In this document: positions 1-11,588 of the stretch, piece by piece
Position numbering within the stretch: the stretch's first letter is position 1
Layout of the letters: the number at the start of each line of letters is the position of its first letter
Source: Apostichopus japonicus
Lineage: Eukaryota; Echinodermata; Holothuroidea; Aspidochirotida; Stichopodidae
Direction of reading: 5' to 3'
Assembly: GCF_037975245.1 (NCBI RefSeq)
Contig: NC_092582.1
Coordinates: forward strand, 19,618,577-19,682,576
DNA: 64,000 bases
Translations under genes and position numbers: made by a program
The notes under the pieces: generated by a model
The model's input: the letters and a program-made list of their open reading frames with translations, nothing else
The model's database searches: none
Told to the model about the DNA's origin: nothing

Positions 1-1235
1 AGTACAATTGTGCTATATGGAACCAACTGTGGCTGGTCTTGAACTCGACCGAGTCGTCGGGGAACATGACGCATTTCGGGAAGGGGGCGACCGCCCCCCC
101 CCCCCCCCGTGCAAATTTTCTTTATGACATCGCTAGTAATTTCAAAATAGACAATGCTTAGATGCAACTTACAAGGCCTGGGAAGTGTCATTTCCAGCGA
201 TCTGGGTGGCATTTTCGGGCAAAATTTTTCTTGTACGCTTCGCGCCAACTCATGGTGGCGCTTCGCTTAGATAGTTTGCCTACAGGCTTCGCCCCTCCCT
301 TGGCAATTACTCGCTACACGCCTGTTCGAATTTGTAAAGCAAACAGCAGATATAACATCATATCAGTAAGCATTGAAATGCATGTTCCACGATGAACAGC
401 CTCAAAAAACTGTTTATGTGTGTAGTCAAAGGCGTAGGAGCCAAATTGGATTTGGGATTTGGGGCGAAAAAAAGCCGAAATTTTTCGCGCGCTTCGCGCG
501 CGTTCAACATATCGATGCCAATATCAGCCCCGCCTCCTACAGGACCTACGCCTATGTGTGTAGTGTTCGGTTTCGATATACCTGATATCGGAAATATCTG
601 CTATTTTTCATTTCCGAAACCAAGTTTTATAATAGCCATTATAAGAGGTTGCAATATTTCTACACCAAGAAATTAACTGTGTCGGAATTTTAGAAAATTT
701 CCTCACCAACATTCTTCATCATACTTTCTTCTACTCGTGCAATTTGGACCTGTCTATTAGGGGTTCAAGGAGGTTTTTCTATATTGCTTGTCCATAGATG
801 ACATTTTCTGCAACATCATGGGTATGTTTTCAAGTGATTTTTATTCACGAGAAATTGGAATTTTCAAATTCTCAACAAATAATCGGCTTAAAACCTTCAA
901 AAGTGGGGCTTTCGGATATTGTGGGCCGTGACGTAGAATCACCTACAAAAGCAATCATCCATAGGACATGCAAGGAGGTCGAACATGATGTGTGACTGGT
1001 GACAATCTTCAACTTAGGTTATGGATGGAAAAAAAATTGGGGGAAATACTTGCGGTTCTCAGGCAAAAGTGTACATCTGGTTGCTCATTTTCAAGCCCGA
1101 GAAGTGCCATTTCCGGTGATCTGGGGGGTATCACAACCAAAAATTTTCTTGTACGCTCCGCGCCAACCGATGGTGGCGCTCCGCTTAGATGGTAATTCGC
1201 GCCCCCCGGGTTAGAAAATCCTGGATACGCGCCTG
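1..1235 (+). mobile_element. Dispersed repeat mosaic, copy A, with hAT-like right end
   Basis: Shares long stretches with 7918-9341 (same strand) and 53947-54975 (opposite strand), including a G/C tract near 100, a segment with paired GGTGGCGCTTCGCT-type words near 250 and 1170, and a middle part near 790-1010. The right end reads CCTGGATACGCGCCTG, the complement of CAGGCGCGTATCCAGG, which is the kind of terminal sequence seen at other copies here. The left end lies outside the window. The part from about 60 to 322 is the reverse complement of the small complete element at 61429-61724, so this copy is a mosaic. No transposase is visible; the open frames inside look like chance. Confidence 0.6.
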
Positions 1236-1643
1236 CAACTAGTTTTAAGACAATTTTAAGCAGAAAAATTAGTAAAATGGGTTATTTTAGTTGCAAAATG
1301 TCCACTCAAATGGAGGCATCGTTTACATAGCGGAGCGTCAATAGGTACGTACGATACAATATACTGTAGAACCTGCAAGCAGCTTTCCTAAGCTAGCAAA
1401 TCTAAGAGCTATAGCCGTCATTGGAACTTGACCTCACTCAACCTTCAAAAGTGCAACTATTATCGAGGCCGTGGGTGTATACTTACGTTGATAAAAGAAA
1501 CCACAGGCTACTATTACAACGTACAGCTCTTGTGTAGTGCATCGATATTGCTATTGTTTACAGTAAATAAACAGCTAATATGTATTAGACTAGAGTAACT
1601 TGCACGGTTGCCCTACGGTCGTGTTCAGTCTGATTGAGAGAAC
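1236..1643. other. Upstream region of the MGST1-like gene
   Basis: About 400 bases between the repeat end and the first coding exon. It should hold the promoter and 5' untranslated sequence. No clear TATA box or CpG-rich core stands out, so no regulatory site is assigned. Confidence 0.3.
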
Positions 1644-4325
1644 ATGGCTTCCGTCTTTGAAACACCTCAGTTTGAGGCTTTCGTCAAGTATGGCGCGTTG
1701 TCGCTTGCGAAGATGTTAAACATGAGCCTGCTTACGGGGGTTGTGCGAATGGCGAAAGGGGTGAGTAACAACAAGGGTGAAATGTAGCAATGATTGGTTC
1801 CGTTACAGGTATGATATAGTATAGTACCCACCGTACTGTGGAGTGGGTTTACAAAAGTTTCATATATCATGATTTGTGGCTGCAAACAAATTGCGGACAA
1901 TATAACAAGTTCGTGAAAAGCGTTTGTTCGCCTTTCAACTTCAAGTGAATGGTGATACCTTAAGGCTATACGCATATAGGCCTAACACCATTGAGATCCC
2001 ATACTAGTCACAGCCAAGGATGGTCCATATGAGTGTTTCAGAACAGTGAACTTAATAAGTATCCTGCCATTTGTCTTCAATGGAGTTTATAGTTTAGATG
2101 ATTGTGCTTAAAGACATTTTGCAAAGTTCAGAGCTTAATTATGTGTAAGTTATGCAGGATAAATCCTATATAATAAACTCGTAAGAGTGCTGCAACTACT
2201 AAATAACTTAAGGCCTACAGTATTATGCCTGATCATTGCCATAACTTCAGCATTCGTATGTGTGTACTTATTTATTCAAATGTTTCCATACATAGAAAAT
2301 GATTGTTTAATAACTTCAGTGCAACGTCTTGTTCTGTATTTATACAACTGTACAATGTCATTGGATAGGAATACAGGGAGTAGGGCAAGCCCCTGGAAGC
2401 TGCAGCACATTTATAAAAAGAAAATACATGTCAAAATATGGATTTGCCCAAACGTTGTTTGGAGTGCCTAGTGAATCCTATTGGGGGCCCAGGGGGCAAA
2501 GCCCACAGAATCTCTAGCAGTTTGTGATGTTTCCTGTTTCCTTGTAGGCTTCTAGTCACATCAAAGCACAAACTACATGGCAGAAAGAATTCAATTTCAG
2601 AGAAATGTCTGACACAGACCCAGTGTAGGCCTACTATTGCAACGTATACACTATTGCGGAAATTAATTACAGTAAATGATTGGGTGGGGTGCATGTGGGC
2701 ACTGCTGACCCCTTAGATTTCACCATAGGTATAACAGCTTATGATGATCATGACGTGAGAATTATCATTGCAGAGAACATATATTGCAACACTTAATTCC
2801 TGAGAGTTGTAGTTTAATTATTTTGTTGACAGTCTTTCGCCAACAAAGAAGATTATATATCATCAGGAAGATTATCACCTGATGAGTTGAAAGCAAAACT
2901 GGCCACACCAGATCCATTCCTTGAGAGAATCAGAAGGTAATCTTTATATCCTATAACTAGACGATATAAGAGTGATTGATGTTTTACGTAACAGTGGCAG
3001 AGAGAGTGACATTCAACGGGAAAGACCCCATCCCAGTAAGACTGCTTATTGTAAAGGCAGGCTTTTGGGGTTTCATTGATTACCATGGTAATGTCACTGT
3101 GCAGCCTACAGGCCTGCTGTCGGTTCAATTACATTCAAACGAGTGGTTGATTAACGAAAAGAAAACCTCAGTACACAGATCACAGTACACAGAACCTCAG
3201 TACACGCCAAATAGACTCGGATCATATAGGAACTCCTGTAATGTAATAATCCATTCCACAAAAATAGTAATTGTTCAAAAAAGACGGATAAATTAACACT
3301 TCAAATAAAATAATCAAAATGTTGAAAGAAAAGAAAACCTTAGTACCGCAGATCACAGTACACAGAACCTCAGTACACGCCAAATAGATTCGGATCACAT
3401 AGGTACTCCAGTAATGTCATAATTCATTCCACAAAAAAGTAATTGTTCAGAAAAGACGGATTATTTTAACACTTCAAATAAAATAATCTAAATGGAGGCA
3501 ACGCTACGAGAGCTGTAAATTAATGACCGCTCTGAACCACTGCTCAGAAGAATCGAAGAATCTCTCCACCAAAAAGTCCACATGTGTGCAAACCAGGAGT
3601 TCTCTGATTAGGTACATGTATAGGTAGAGAGTAGAGACATCATTTGGATTGCTTTTTTTGTGTAATTGTAGTTTTGTTTCTTAATGTTCACCTAAATGTT
3701 AAGAGTATCTCTGTTAGTGCCATTCATATTGTGTTAGTACTCTACTGAACTCTGTGTTACATATTTTTGTCTGTATTTGCATAATACGAGAAATAAATTT
3801 AAAATGAATTTAAAAATTTGTAAGACCATAGACCATACATAATAAGGATTAACACAATACTCCACCGTCAAGAATATGAATACATGGGGAATGTGTAAAA
3901 CTTATGATCGCTCAGACTGGTCAGAACCAGTCTGAACAAGACTGGTCAGGACCAGTTTGAACATTGGGGGGCTGAGTGTCACAAATTTACAGATATTTCC
4001 GTTAATTGTTAATAGTGAGACTGTACTAAGTGCTTGATTTGACATGTGAAGAGCATCCTGTGTTCCTCTTTCATCTTTCAGATGTCATTTGAATGATATG
4101 GAGAACATCCCTCCATTCATCCTGACCGGACTCTTCTTTGTCCTTGCAGCCAACCCAACCTTAGACTCTTGTAACTGGCATTTCCGGATTTTCTTGGCAT
4201 CCAGAATTCTCCATTCCATATGCTACATCCTAGCCTTGCCTCAACCGTCTCGTCTTTTGTGTTTCACTGTTGGGTTTGTGACAACTTGTTCGATGTTGTT
4301 GAGAGCAATCGCTGCTGTCTGGTGA
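1644..4325 (+). CDS. MGST1: Microsomal glutathione S-transferase 1-like (MAPEG family)
   Basis: Three exons: 1644-1760, 2833-2936 and 4082-4325, with donors GTGAGT and GTAATC, AG acceptors and matching phases (0, then 2). The product is 154 aa, the usual MGST1 length (human about 155). It starts MASVFETPQFEAFVKYGALS, and exon 2 gives FANKEDYISSGRLS, matching the human FANPED segment. Exon 3 opens CHLNDMENIPPF (human AHLNDLENIIPF) and contains HFRIFLASRILHS and LALPQPSRLL, matching the family HFRLFVGARIYH and LPQPNR motifs. Four hydrophobic segments fit a trimeric ER/outer mitochondrial membrane enzyme that conjugates glutathione and reduces lipid peroxides. The human sensor cysteine after FANPED is tyrosine here (residue 47). 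ATG 1644 fits the family N-terminus. Identity of the fold and family is strong; exact orthology among MGST1-like paralogues is inferred. Confidence 0.92.
3155..3490. repeat. Tandem duplication, about 180-bp unit, in MGST1 intron 2
   Basis: Two neighbouring copies share the run from 'gaaaagaaaacct' through 'cagtacacgccaaatag' to 'cacttcaaataaaataatc', at about 3157-3318 and 3335-3492. A few substitutions separate the copies. Each copy also contains the word CAGTACACAGA in short internal repeats. Confidence 0.75.
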
Positions 4326-5355
4326 TGAACTCCATTCACTAGTGTCTTACCAATTAATTAAATGATGTCATTAATGTTGTCTATATTAAAAATTAATGAC
4401 ACATAGTTTATAAAGGAATGAGATGTGGGGTTTCCCTTTAAGGACCCAAAACAAGTATTCAATGATCATGATAACATATGGATGAGCATCTGAGAATGGC
4501 CATTCAACAATTTTTACATTTTATTTCCTTTTTCAGAATGTAAGCTTCTCATTAATCAAAGTAGGGGTGGGGGACTGAGGGGGAGGGGAGGGGGAGGATG
4601 ACATCAGTTGTAGCTGGTATGTTTAAATACAACAACAATGGATGTGGAGAAGAAAACAAGATTTAAAAAAATGTCTTGTGTAGGTAAAAATGTAAAAATT
4701 GGGCTAACATATTCAAACCGGTAGCAGGATGATCTTCACATGGTCTTCAAAGAATATTCCTGCTTGGATCGAAACGTCAGGCAAGCCCCAAGTTTTTCAA
4801 ACAAGAACTGATAACATTCTATACCAACATCAAATACCAAGAAACATTTAACAGTCCAGTGGACAAATCAGTACTAATAAATTATTGAGGCAAAACTAGC
4901 ACTTACATGAAAAGTTTAGAAATAATTTAAACGGATCTGTAAGATTTGCCAAAATTGTTTAACAGCTCAGAGAAAGAACAGTTAGTTACCCCATTACATG
5001 ATGAAGCCAAGATGGTATGGACTCCCAAGCCTCCCTACATGTATCAATTGCAAACAATACAGTCTTGCTCTTAAAGTGACATTCCATGGGCAGACAAAGT
5101 GGTACTAATAAGGAAGTGAACAAAATCTGGACTCAAACAACAAACAACAAAATACCCTTTAGGGGTTGTTGGCTCCAAAGTCAAAACATTGGTGTTCAGC
5201 TGTTTGAAGTATAGGTGGATAATTTAAGTTTACTAATAAATATATGCAGCAGGAGACAAGGTTGATATTGCAGCTACTACCACAAAGGAAAACACCTGTC
5301 AAATGTCAGGAATGTACTTGTTTGAAATGTTTTAAAAACTTGTAAACTGCCTTGT
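4326..5355. other. MGST1 3' flank with a SINE-like motif
   Basis: Noncoding, with a G-rich tract near 4565-4600. At about 4765-4795 the text GGATCGAAACGTCAGGC resembles, in opposite orientation, the SINE body at 24470-24500, so a short SINE tail is possible. AATAAA words occur near 4877 and 5235, but I cannot assign the true polyadenylation site. Confidence 0.35.
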
Positions 5356-5356
5356 A

Positions 5357-5778
5357 CACTACCTTCCTTATGCACGACCTTGTGTACTACCTTATGTACT
5401 ACCTTATGTACTACCTTGTACACTACCTTGTACAGTACCTTGTACAGTACCTTGTACACTACCCTGTGCACTACCTTGTGCACTACCTTGTACAGTACCT
5501 TGCATACTACCTTTAGTACTACCACGTGCACTACCTTGCACAATACCTTGCACACTACCTTGTACACTACCTTGCACACTATCTTGTACACTACCTTGTA
5601 CACTACCTTGTACAGTACCTTGTGTACTACCTTAAGTACTACCTTGTGCACTACCTTGTGCACACTATCTTGTACACTACCTTGTACACTACCTTGTACA
5701 GTACCTTGCACACTACTCTGTACACTACCTTGTACACTACCTTGTGTACTACCTTGTGTACTACCTTGTATATTACCT
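5357..5778. repeat. 12-bp minisatellite (ACCTTGTACACT type)
   Basis: About 35 units of a 12-base motif, mostly ACCTTGTACACT, ACCTTGTGTACT and ACCTTGTACAGT. Because 12 is a multiple of 3 and the unit lacks stops in several frames, long open frames appear on both strands (a Thr-Leu-Cys/Tyr type repeat on plus, a Lys-Val-Val type repeat on minus). These are a by-product of the repeat; there is no start context or neighbouring exon to support a protein. Confidence 0.9.
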
Positions 5779-6009
5779 TGTTTTGTTTGTAACTAATTTT
5801 TCCTGCCAAAAAATATCAGAAGGGGAGGCTAAGGCTCTCTGTGAATCCATTCCTCAAAAATCAAGAAGATTTTATGTTTGAAAATGTTGAGGAATGTCAG
5901 CATTCTTAAATTTGGGGCCAGTTCTGATGAACTTTAGTTTATGACCATGCGTTGCTCACAGGTTTTCATTGACAATTTCTTACCGTGAAAGATATTTGTG
6001 TTTGAAACA

Positions 6010-7060
6010 TTGAGTCATATTCATCTTTTATTTGTTTTATTCGTTTTATTGACATAGTGAATGGAATAAGTTAGTTCCAATTCAAAGCTTTTCTAATCAA
6101 AATAAAATATGATGAACTGGATGACTTTCTTTGTTTTTTGTGTGGTTATGATGATAATCATAACCTTTGCATTCATGATGGCGTATGTGTCTGTTTGTGC
6201 GATTTATATAGTTTATATATATATATACATATTTGGTGTGTAGAAGTACCACATTAACTTTTTTGTGGAGTTCGAGGGCCATTTGGGGTCACCAGGGGTC
6301 AAATTGTGCAAACTTGAAAACAAGATATCTCAAGAAGGTAAGCTTGGGCAGATCTCATATTTAATATATATATGAACAACATTAATTTCAATTATGGTGG
6401 AGGTCAAAGTTCATTTAGGGTCATCAGAGGTCAAATTGTGAAAACCATGTAAACATGATATCTCAACATTGGAAGCTTGGGCAGATTTCATACTTGGTAT
6501 GAAGGTGTATAACATTGAGTACAATAAGCCTATTGATTTTGGTGGAGGTCAAAGGTCATTTGGGGTAAAGAGGTCGGTGGTGAAAGCCTTGTAAACACGA
6601 TATTGCATAAAGGGAACTTTGGACAGATCTCATATGAAATTCAAGGAGCCTATCATTGCGTTTGGTGTGAAGGCGTATAACATTGAATGAAAGAAGCCTA
6701 TTGATTTTGGTAGAGGTAAAAGGTCATTTGAAGTCAACAAACACCAAACATTTACTTCACTCCCCTCTTACCTCTCTCTACACTAACGCACCTACCTAAA
6801 CATGATATTGCAAGGGAAGCTTGGACAGATAGCATATTTGGTATGTAATTGTACCACATTGAGTATAAGAAGCCTAATGTTGTGGGCGGAGGTCAATGAT
6901 CGTTTGAGTTCTCCAGGGGTCAAATTCTGAAAACCATGTTTTACACAATACTTCAACAAGGACTGATGTCATATTTAGTATGTCGATGTATCACATTTAG
7001 TACAAGAAGCATGTTGTAGAGGTCAATGGTCATTTCAGGACAGCCCGTGTCTGTGAATGT
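6010..7060 (+). repeat. Dispersed repeat with internal 130-bp units carrying AGGTCA direct repeats
   Basis: Several diverged units of about 130 bases follow each other, each with the order GGAGGTCAAAGGTCATTTGG, then GTCAAATTGTGAAAACC, then a CTTGG-CAGAT-CATAT block, then ACATTGAGTACAAGAAGCCTA. A related block lies at about 30390-31100, and an inverted fragment at about 12140-12240. A perfect AGGTCAAAGGTCA lies at 6546-6558 and AGGTCAAAGTTCA at 6401-6413; these are DR1-type nuclear-receptor words. No coding potential is seen. Confidence 0.7.
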
Positions 7061-7474
7061 TTTGTTTGTCACATCACAATGCTTTTCACTGTATTAATAT
7101 ACAAAAATTACGACAGATTCATGAAGAAAACTGCTCATGTTACATCATCGGAACCACAATGCATTTTTGCATTCTGGTTTAAACCTTTACTTAAAAAACA
7201 AGAAATATAAGGTATATGTCAACCCTATTTTGCTATTTGTGGGATGCAAACCTTCTGAAGTGCCGAGCTTATAAAGAGATACATTATTATTATGAATGAA
7301 ACAATTGTAGCCTATACTAACCTTACGCAAGTATAGTGTTCAGTGATAATGATCCTCCAAAGTGGATGGCACTAACAGTATAGATAACCAGAATGCAAAA
7401 TGCATTGACGTGTCGATTACTTCATTGCACTACACTTCTGCTTGTTAACCAGAAATAGCAGTTCCAATATAAAC
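7061..7474. other. Intergenic, nothing recognised
   Basis: AT-rich sequence with no open frame of note. The words near 7130-7160 (cognate of 31185-31205) show that the tail of the DR1-bearing repeat reaches this far. Confidence 0.3.
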
Positions 7475-7700
7475 CAGGCGCGTATCCAGGGGGGGCGTTG
7501 GGGGCGCGCGCCCCCCGGGTAAGAAAAAGAGGAGAGAGAAAAAAGAGAAGAAAAAAGGGAAAAAAAGAGGGGGGAGAAAAGAGGAGGAGGAGAGGAAGGA
7601 AGGGAAAAGAAAAAGAAGAAAGAGAGAAAAAGGAGAAAAGGAGGGAGTACACTAAAAGAAAAACGTCAAGACACCGGGAAGAGAAAGAGGAACAGTGACA
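7475..7700 (+). mobile_element. hAT-like end CAGGCGCGTATCCAGG followed by a polypurine tract
   Basis: Position 7475 starts CAGGCGCGTATCCAGG, the exact terminal sequence found in reverse at 1220-1235 and again at 53947. It is followed by a G/C-rich block and then a nearly pure A/G tract (about 7518-7690). No matching right end with an 8-bp duplication was found, so this is probably a truncated or interrupted copy. Confidence 0.5.
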
Positions 7701-7917
7701 TCATAACAGCGCTGATCCCTATTATATACACATGGCCGGGTAGCCAGTGACGGATCGAAGATTCCGGAAGGGGCGTGCGCCTCACCCTACCCCTTACACC
7801 GACAACTCCATTTTTGACGTTTCCATTTTCCCTCTCTCACTAATGTATCTATATATATATATACTATATATGGTCTATCATAACGCGTGTGTGTGTATGG
7901 ACACCTTAAACAATAAT

Positions 7918-9341
7918 GAAACCAACTGTGGCTGGTCTCGAACTCGACCGAGTCGTCGGGGAACATGACGCATTTCGGGAAGGGACGACCGCCCCCCCCC
8001 CCCCGAGCATATTTTTGTTATGATATCGCTAGTAATTTCAAAATAGAAAATGCTTAGATGCAACTTTCAAGGCCTGGGAAGTGTCATTTCAAGCGATCTG
8101 GGAGGTATTTTCGGCCAATTTTTTTTTTGTACGCTTCGCGCCAACTCATGGTGGCGCTTCGCTAAGATAGTTTGCCCACAGGCTTCGCCCCTCCCTTGGC
8201 AATTTCTTCGCTACGCGCCTGTTCGGTTTGTAAAGCAAACAGCAGATATCACATCATATCAGTGAGCATAATAATGGCGGTTCCAGGATGAGCAGCCTCA
8301 AAACTGTCGATGTGTGTAGTCAAAGGAGCCCAATACGATTTGGGGCTGTAACGACTTGCCCGAAAAATATAACCGAAATTTTTCGCGCGCTCCGCATGTT
8401 AATGTCAATATCATATAAGCAAGCATCGGTTATTACATCGCACTGTGCCATCGTGTACCGTACGGTCCGTGGAAGTTTCGCAGAATACCGCGGGATGCTA
8501 ATGTAAACAACGAAATGTCTTATGTAGATGGAGAAAAAGCATGGAGGTCCAATTATGTCGAATTCTCTTTTACATTAGTAATGGCGAATTAGTCGGCCAA
8601 GCTTAGAACTGTTTATTAATTATTATATTGCCCGAATTTTCAGAAAAAATATTTGGTTGGGGTGGGGGCCGCAGCCCCCCCCCCCCCGCCTCCTACGCCT
8701 ATGTGTGTAGTGTTCGGTTTAGGAATATCTGGTATTTTCATTTCCTTCAACCAAGTTTTATAATAGCCGTTATAAGAGGTTTTAATATTTGTACACCAAT
8801 AATGTCTGAATTTTCGAAAATTTCCTGACCAACAATCTTCATCATACTTCCCTCTACTCGTGTAATTTTGACCGGTCTGTTAGGGGTTGAAGGAGGTTTT
8901 TCTATATTGGTTGTCCATAGATGACATTTTTTGCAACATTATGGGTATGTCTTGAAGTGAGTTTATTCCCGAATGTGAATTTTCAAATTCTGAACAAATA
9001 ATGGGCTGAAAACCTTGAAAAGTGGGGCTGTCGGGTATTGTGGGCCGCGACGTAGAATCACCTACAGAAGCAATGATCCACAGGACATGCGATGAGGTCG
9101 AATATGATGTGTGACTGGTGAAATCTTCAAAAAGGTTATGGATGGAAAAAAAAAACTATTGGGAAATACCTGGTTCTCAGGCAAAAGTGTACAATCTGGT
9201 TGGTCATTTTCAAGCCCGAGAAGAGCCATTTCCGGTGATCTGGGGGGTATAGAAACCAGAAATTTTCTTGTACGCTGCGCGCCACCCGATGGTGGCGCTC
9301 CGCTTAGATAGTAATTCGCGCCCCCGGGTTAGACGCCCCTG
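7918..9341 (+). mobile_element. Dispersed repeat mosaic, copy B
   Basis: Runs parallel to copy A (20-1235) from AACCAACTGTGGCTGG to the right end GACGCCCCTG, with the same order of G/C tract, GGTGGCGCTTCGCT block, AGTGTTCGGTTT block, and GTAGAATCACCTACA block. Copy A and copy B differ by many substitutions and short indels, so neither is a recent duplicate. The 8 bases after the end (taaacggc) do not match those before any left end nearby, so the borders are approximate. Confidence 0.6.
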
Positions 9342-10055
9342 TAAACGGCCCAAACTATTATATTTTGATATTCAATTACAACTGTGGCATGATAAAGGTC
9401 AGTCTACTGCAGACCTGTCAACCTGTTTGACCAAAAAATAGGGAGAATAACATTTTTCAGGGCAAAAAAACCGGGAGAATAAGGGGAAAATAGGGAGGTT
9501 GGTAATTTTCAACTGAAATTATATAAATACTCCTAATAAATAGTCTACAGTACCGCTCATGTATAACTGGACATGTGTACGCGCACAGGATCGTATAAAA
9601 GACGGAAGTACAATGGCGTATAAAATCGTTGACAAACAAATTGCCGCGTTGACACCTCGTATAATCCCTGTACGAGTTTATACGCAGGTTATGCTATTGT
9701 GCTCAATGAATAGGGATTAAAGTCGCCGAAAGAATTAGTGAGGTGTTTGAAACAGCCATTTCTTAAATCGTAGTTTAAGACGTGATATTCACCTAGCATC
9801 GAGGAGGACGCAGGTAACTGTTTTTTGTCGTATACAAGTAGCCTAAATGCGAACTGCACAAATTCGGTACGCCGCATATACAAACAAGTGACAACTTGTG
9901 TTTACTAAACTTGTGCACCATGGCATATGCACAGTGCACGCCGTACTACTGTACTGTATTCAGGACTCGACCAAGGCCAACGTACAATAACGACATTGGG
10001 CGAAGTCTGAGAACTACGCAAGCGTAGAAGGAACATTGCATTGACGAGTTACCAA
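9342..10055. other. Intergenic, nothing recognised
   Basis: No exon-like frame with splice sites and no clear repeat. The open frames at 9457-9639 and 9689-9883 on the minus strand show no family resemblance. Confidence 0.3.
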
Positions 10056-10059
10056 CTTG

Positions 10060-10445
10060 ACAAAACGACAATTATCTGCAAATTGACGAGTTGACGAGAT
10101 GGTAACGTGACAAAATTCAGAAAATTGACGTTTTGACGAGATAACGGATCTCGTCAATGCATCAATTTTCTGCAAATTGACGAGTTGCACACCTACTACC
10201 ATGTCGACAAAATGACAAAATTCAGAAAATTGACGTTTTGACGAGATAACGGATCTCGTCATTGCAACAATTTTCTGCAAATTGACGAGTTGCACACTTA
10301 CTACCATCTCGACAAGATGACAAAATTCAGAAAATTGACGTTTTGACGAGATAACGGATCTCGTCAATGCAACAATTTTCTGCAAATTGACGAGTTGCAC
10401 ACTTACTACCAGCTCGACAAGATGACAAAATTCAGAAAATTGACG
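10060..10445. repeat. 105-bp tandem repeat with internal hairpin
   Basis: About 3.5 units; TGCAAATTGACGAGTTGCAC recurs at 10171, 10276 and 10381. Each unit contains GACGAGATAACGGATCTCGTC, in which GACGAGA and TCTCGTC pair around a 7-base loop, and scattered TTGACGAGTTGAC-type words. The 128-aa minus-strand open frame over it only reflects the repeat, since 105 is a multiple of 3. Confidence 0.85.
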
Positions 10446-10904
10446 AGTTGAGATTATTCCATTACACTGCCTAAATCAAAGAGATTTTTTGCGCAATGAA
10501 AATCTAAGGTTGAAAAAGCATTGTTGAGTGAAAATCTTCGCAAACAATCTAGCAGGAATAACAGCAAATTAGTCTCAAAACTCCTTTAATTGTAGTATAT
10601 TTTGCGAATTATGACTGATCATGGCATGTAGGAAATGCAATACGAAATAACTTAGGAGATTTTTGGCCACCTTAAGTGTATTGGAATTGTGACACGAACA
10701 AAATTTTGCTTTCACGTTTTGTGTTAACGAACTCAATTTTACCCTATCATTGTTAGTGTTTTAAACGATGTTTTCGCTGTATATATGTTTATAAACGCTC
10801 CGTGAAGTTTGTGAACAATCTCCGCACATGAAAACTTCTTGTACATAATGCACGTGCAGATAGCAAACCATTTTACATAGTTTATTCGCATTGAGAAGTC
10901 TAAC

Positions 10905-11460
10905 TATTCATTTCATTTCATTTATTTCGTCTATACATAAGAACAATAGAACAAAGTGGTATAGTATAAACAGGACACTAGAAAAACAATAGTAGTTTAT
11001 CGAGCTAGCGACCAAAAATAAACAAAAAAACAAAGAAAGAAGGTAACAATTAAGAGTAGAGATAAATAAACATGAGATAATCAATACTCAGTCAGCGTAG
11101 TTTTCAGTTAGGTGGGCTTTAAGTTTTCGCTTAAACGTTACATAAGATTTAACAGTTTTAATATCATTTGGAAGCACTTTCCAGGTTTTATAGCAGTAGT
11201 TGTTCAAGAGTAATTTACCGTGTTTCGAGTGATGTCTGATAACAGAAAAATGGGTATTATTCCTCGTTCTGTTACGAATATACGAGGAATTACAGGGATT
11301 AACAATATCACTAAAGACACGGGGGAGAATATTGTTGATATACTTATAAATAAAAGAACACATCTTGAGAACATGAACTAGGCGACAGTTAGGTTTCGTA
11401 AACGGCGCCTGGTCATTTCCACAACAAACTATATTCAAACCTGAAGGTTTTATTTGGCAG
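10905..11460 (-). mobile_element. LINE remnant: C-terminal end of a non-LTR ORF2 plus 3' tail
   Basis: The minus strand encodes about 116 aa ending KTWKVLPNDIKTVKSYVTFK and then RKLKAHLTENYAD, the typical 'W..LP..I....S...FK..LK..L' end of CR1/L2-type reverse transcriptases; reverse transcriptase catalytic motifs are missing. The following 3' tail ends in TGAAATGAA-type repeats near 10910 and closely matches the plus-strand tail at 61755-61955, so two copies of one family lie in the window. Truncated at the 5' side, as is usual for LINEs. Confidence 0.75.
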
Positions 11461-11588
11461 AATATCTTGACAATTGCAAAATACGACGGAAAACTTCATA
11501 AACAGAAACAAATATAACAGCGATTATTCACAATGATATCGTTCATTCCAATAGCATCGTTGTATGTACAAACTACACCTTTGTTCAC

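Noticed and set aside
5277-5796. Repetitive-protein frames of 138-144 aa
   Set aside because: They follow from the 12-base minisatellite; there is no start context, exon structure or homology.
10060-10445. CRISPR-like regular repeats
   Set aside because: The repeat unit is 105 bases with no unique spacers, and the sequence is clearly from an animal genome.
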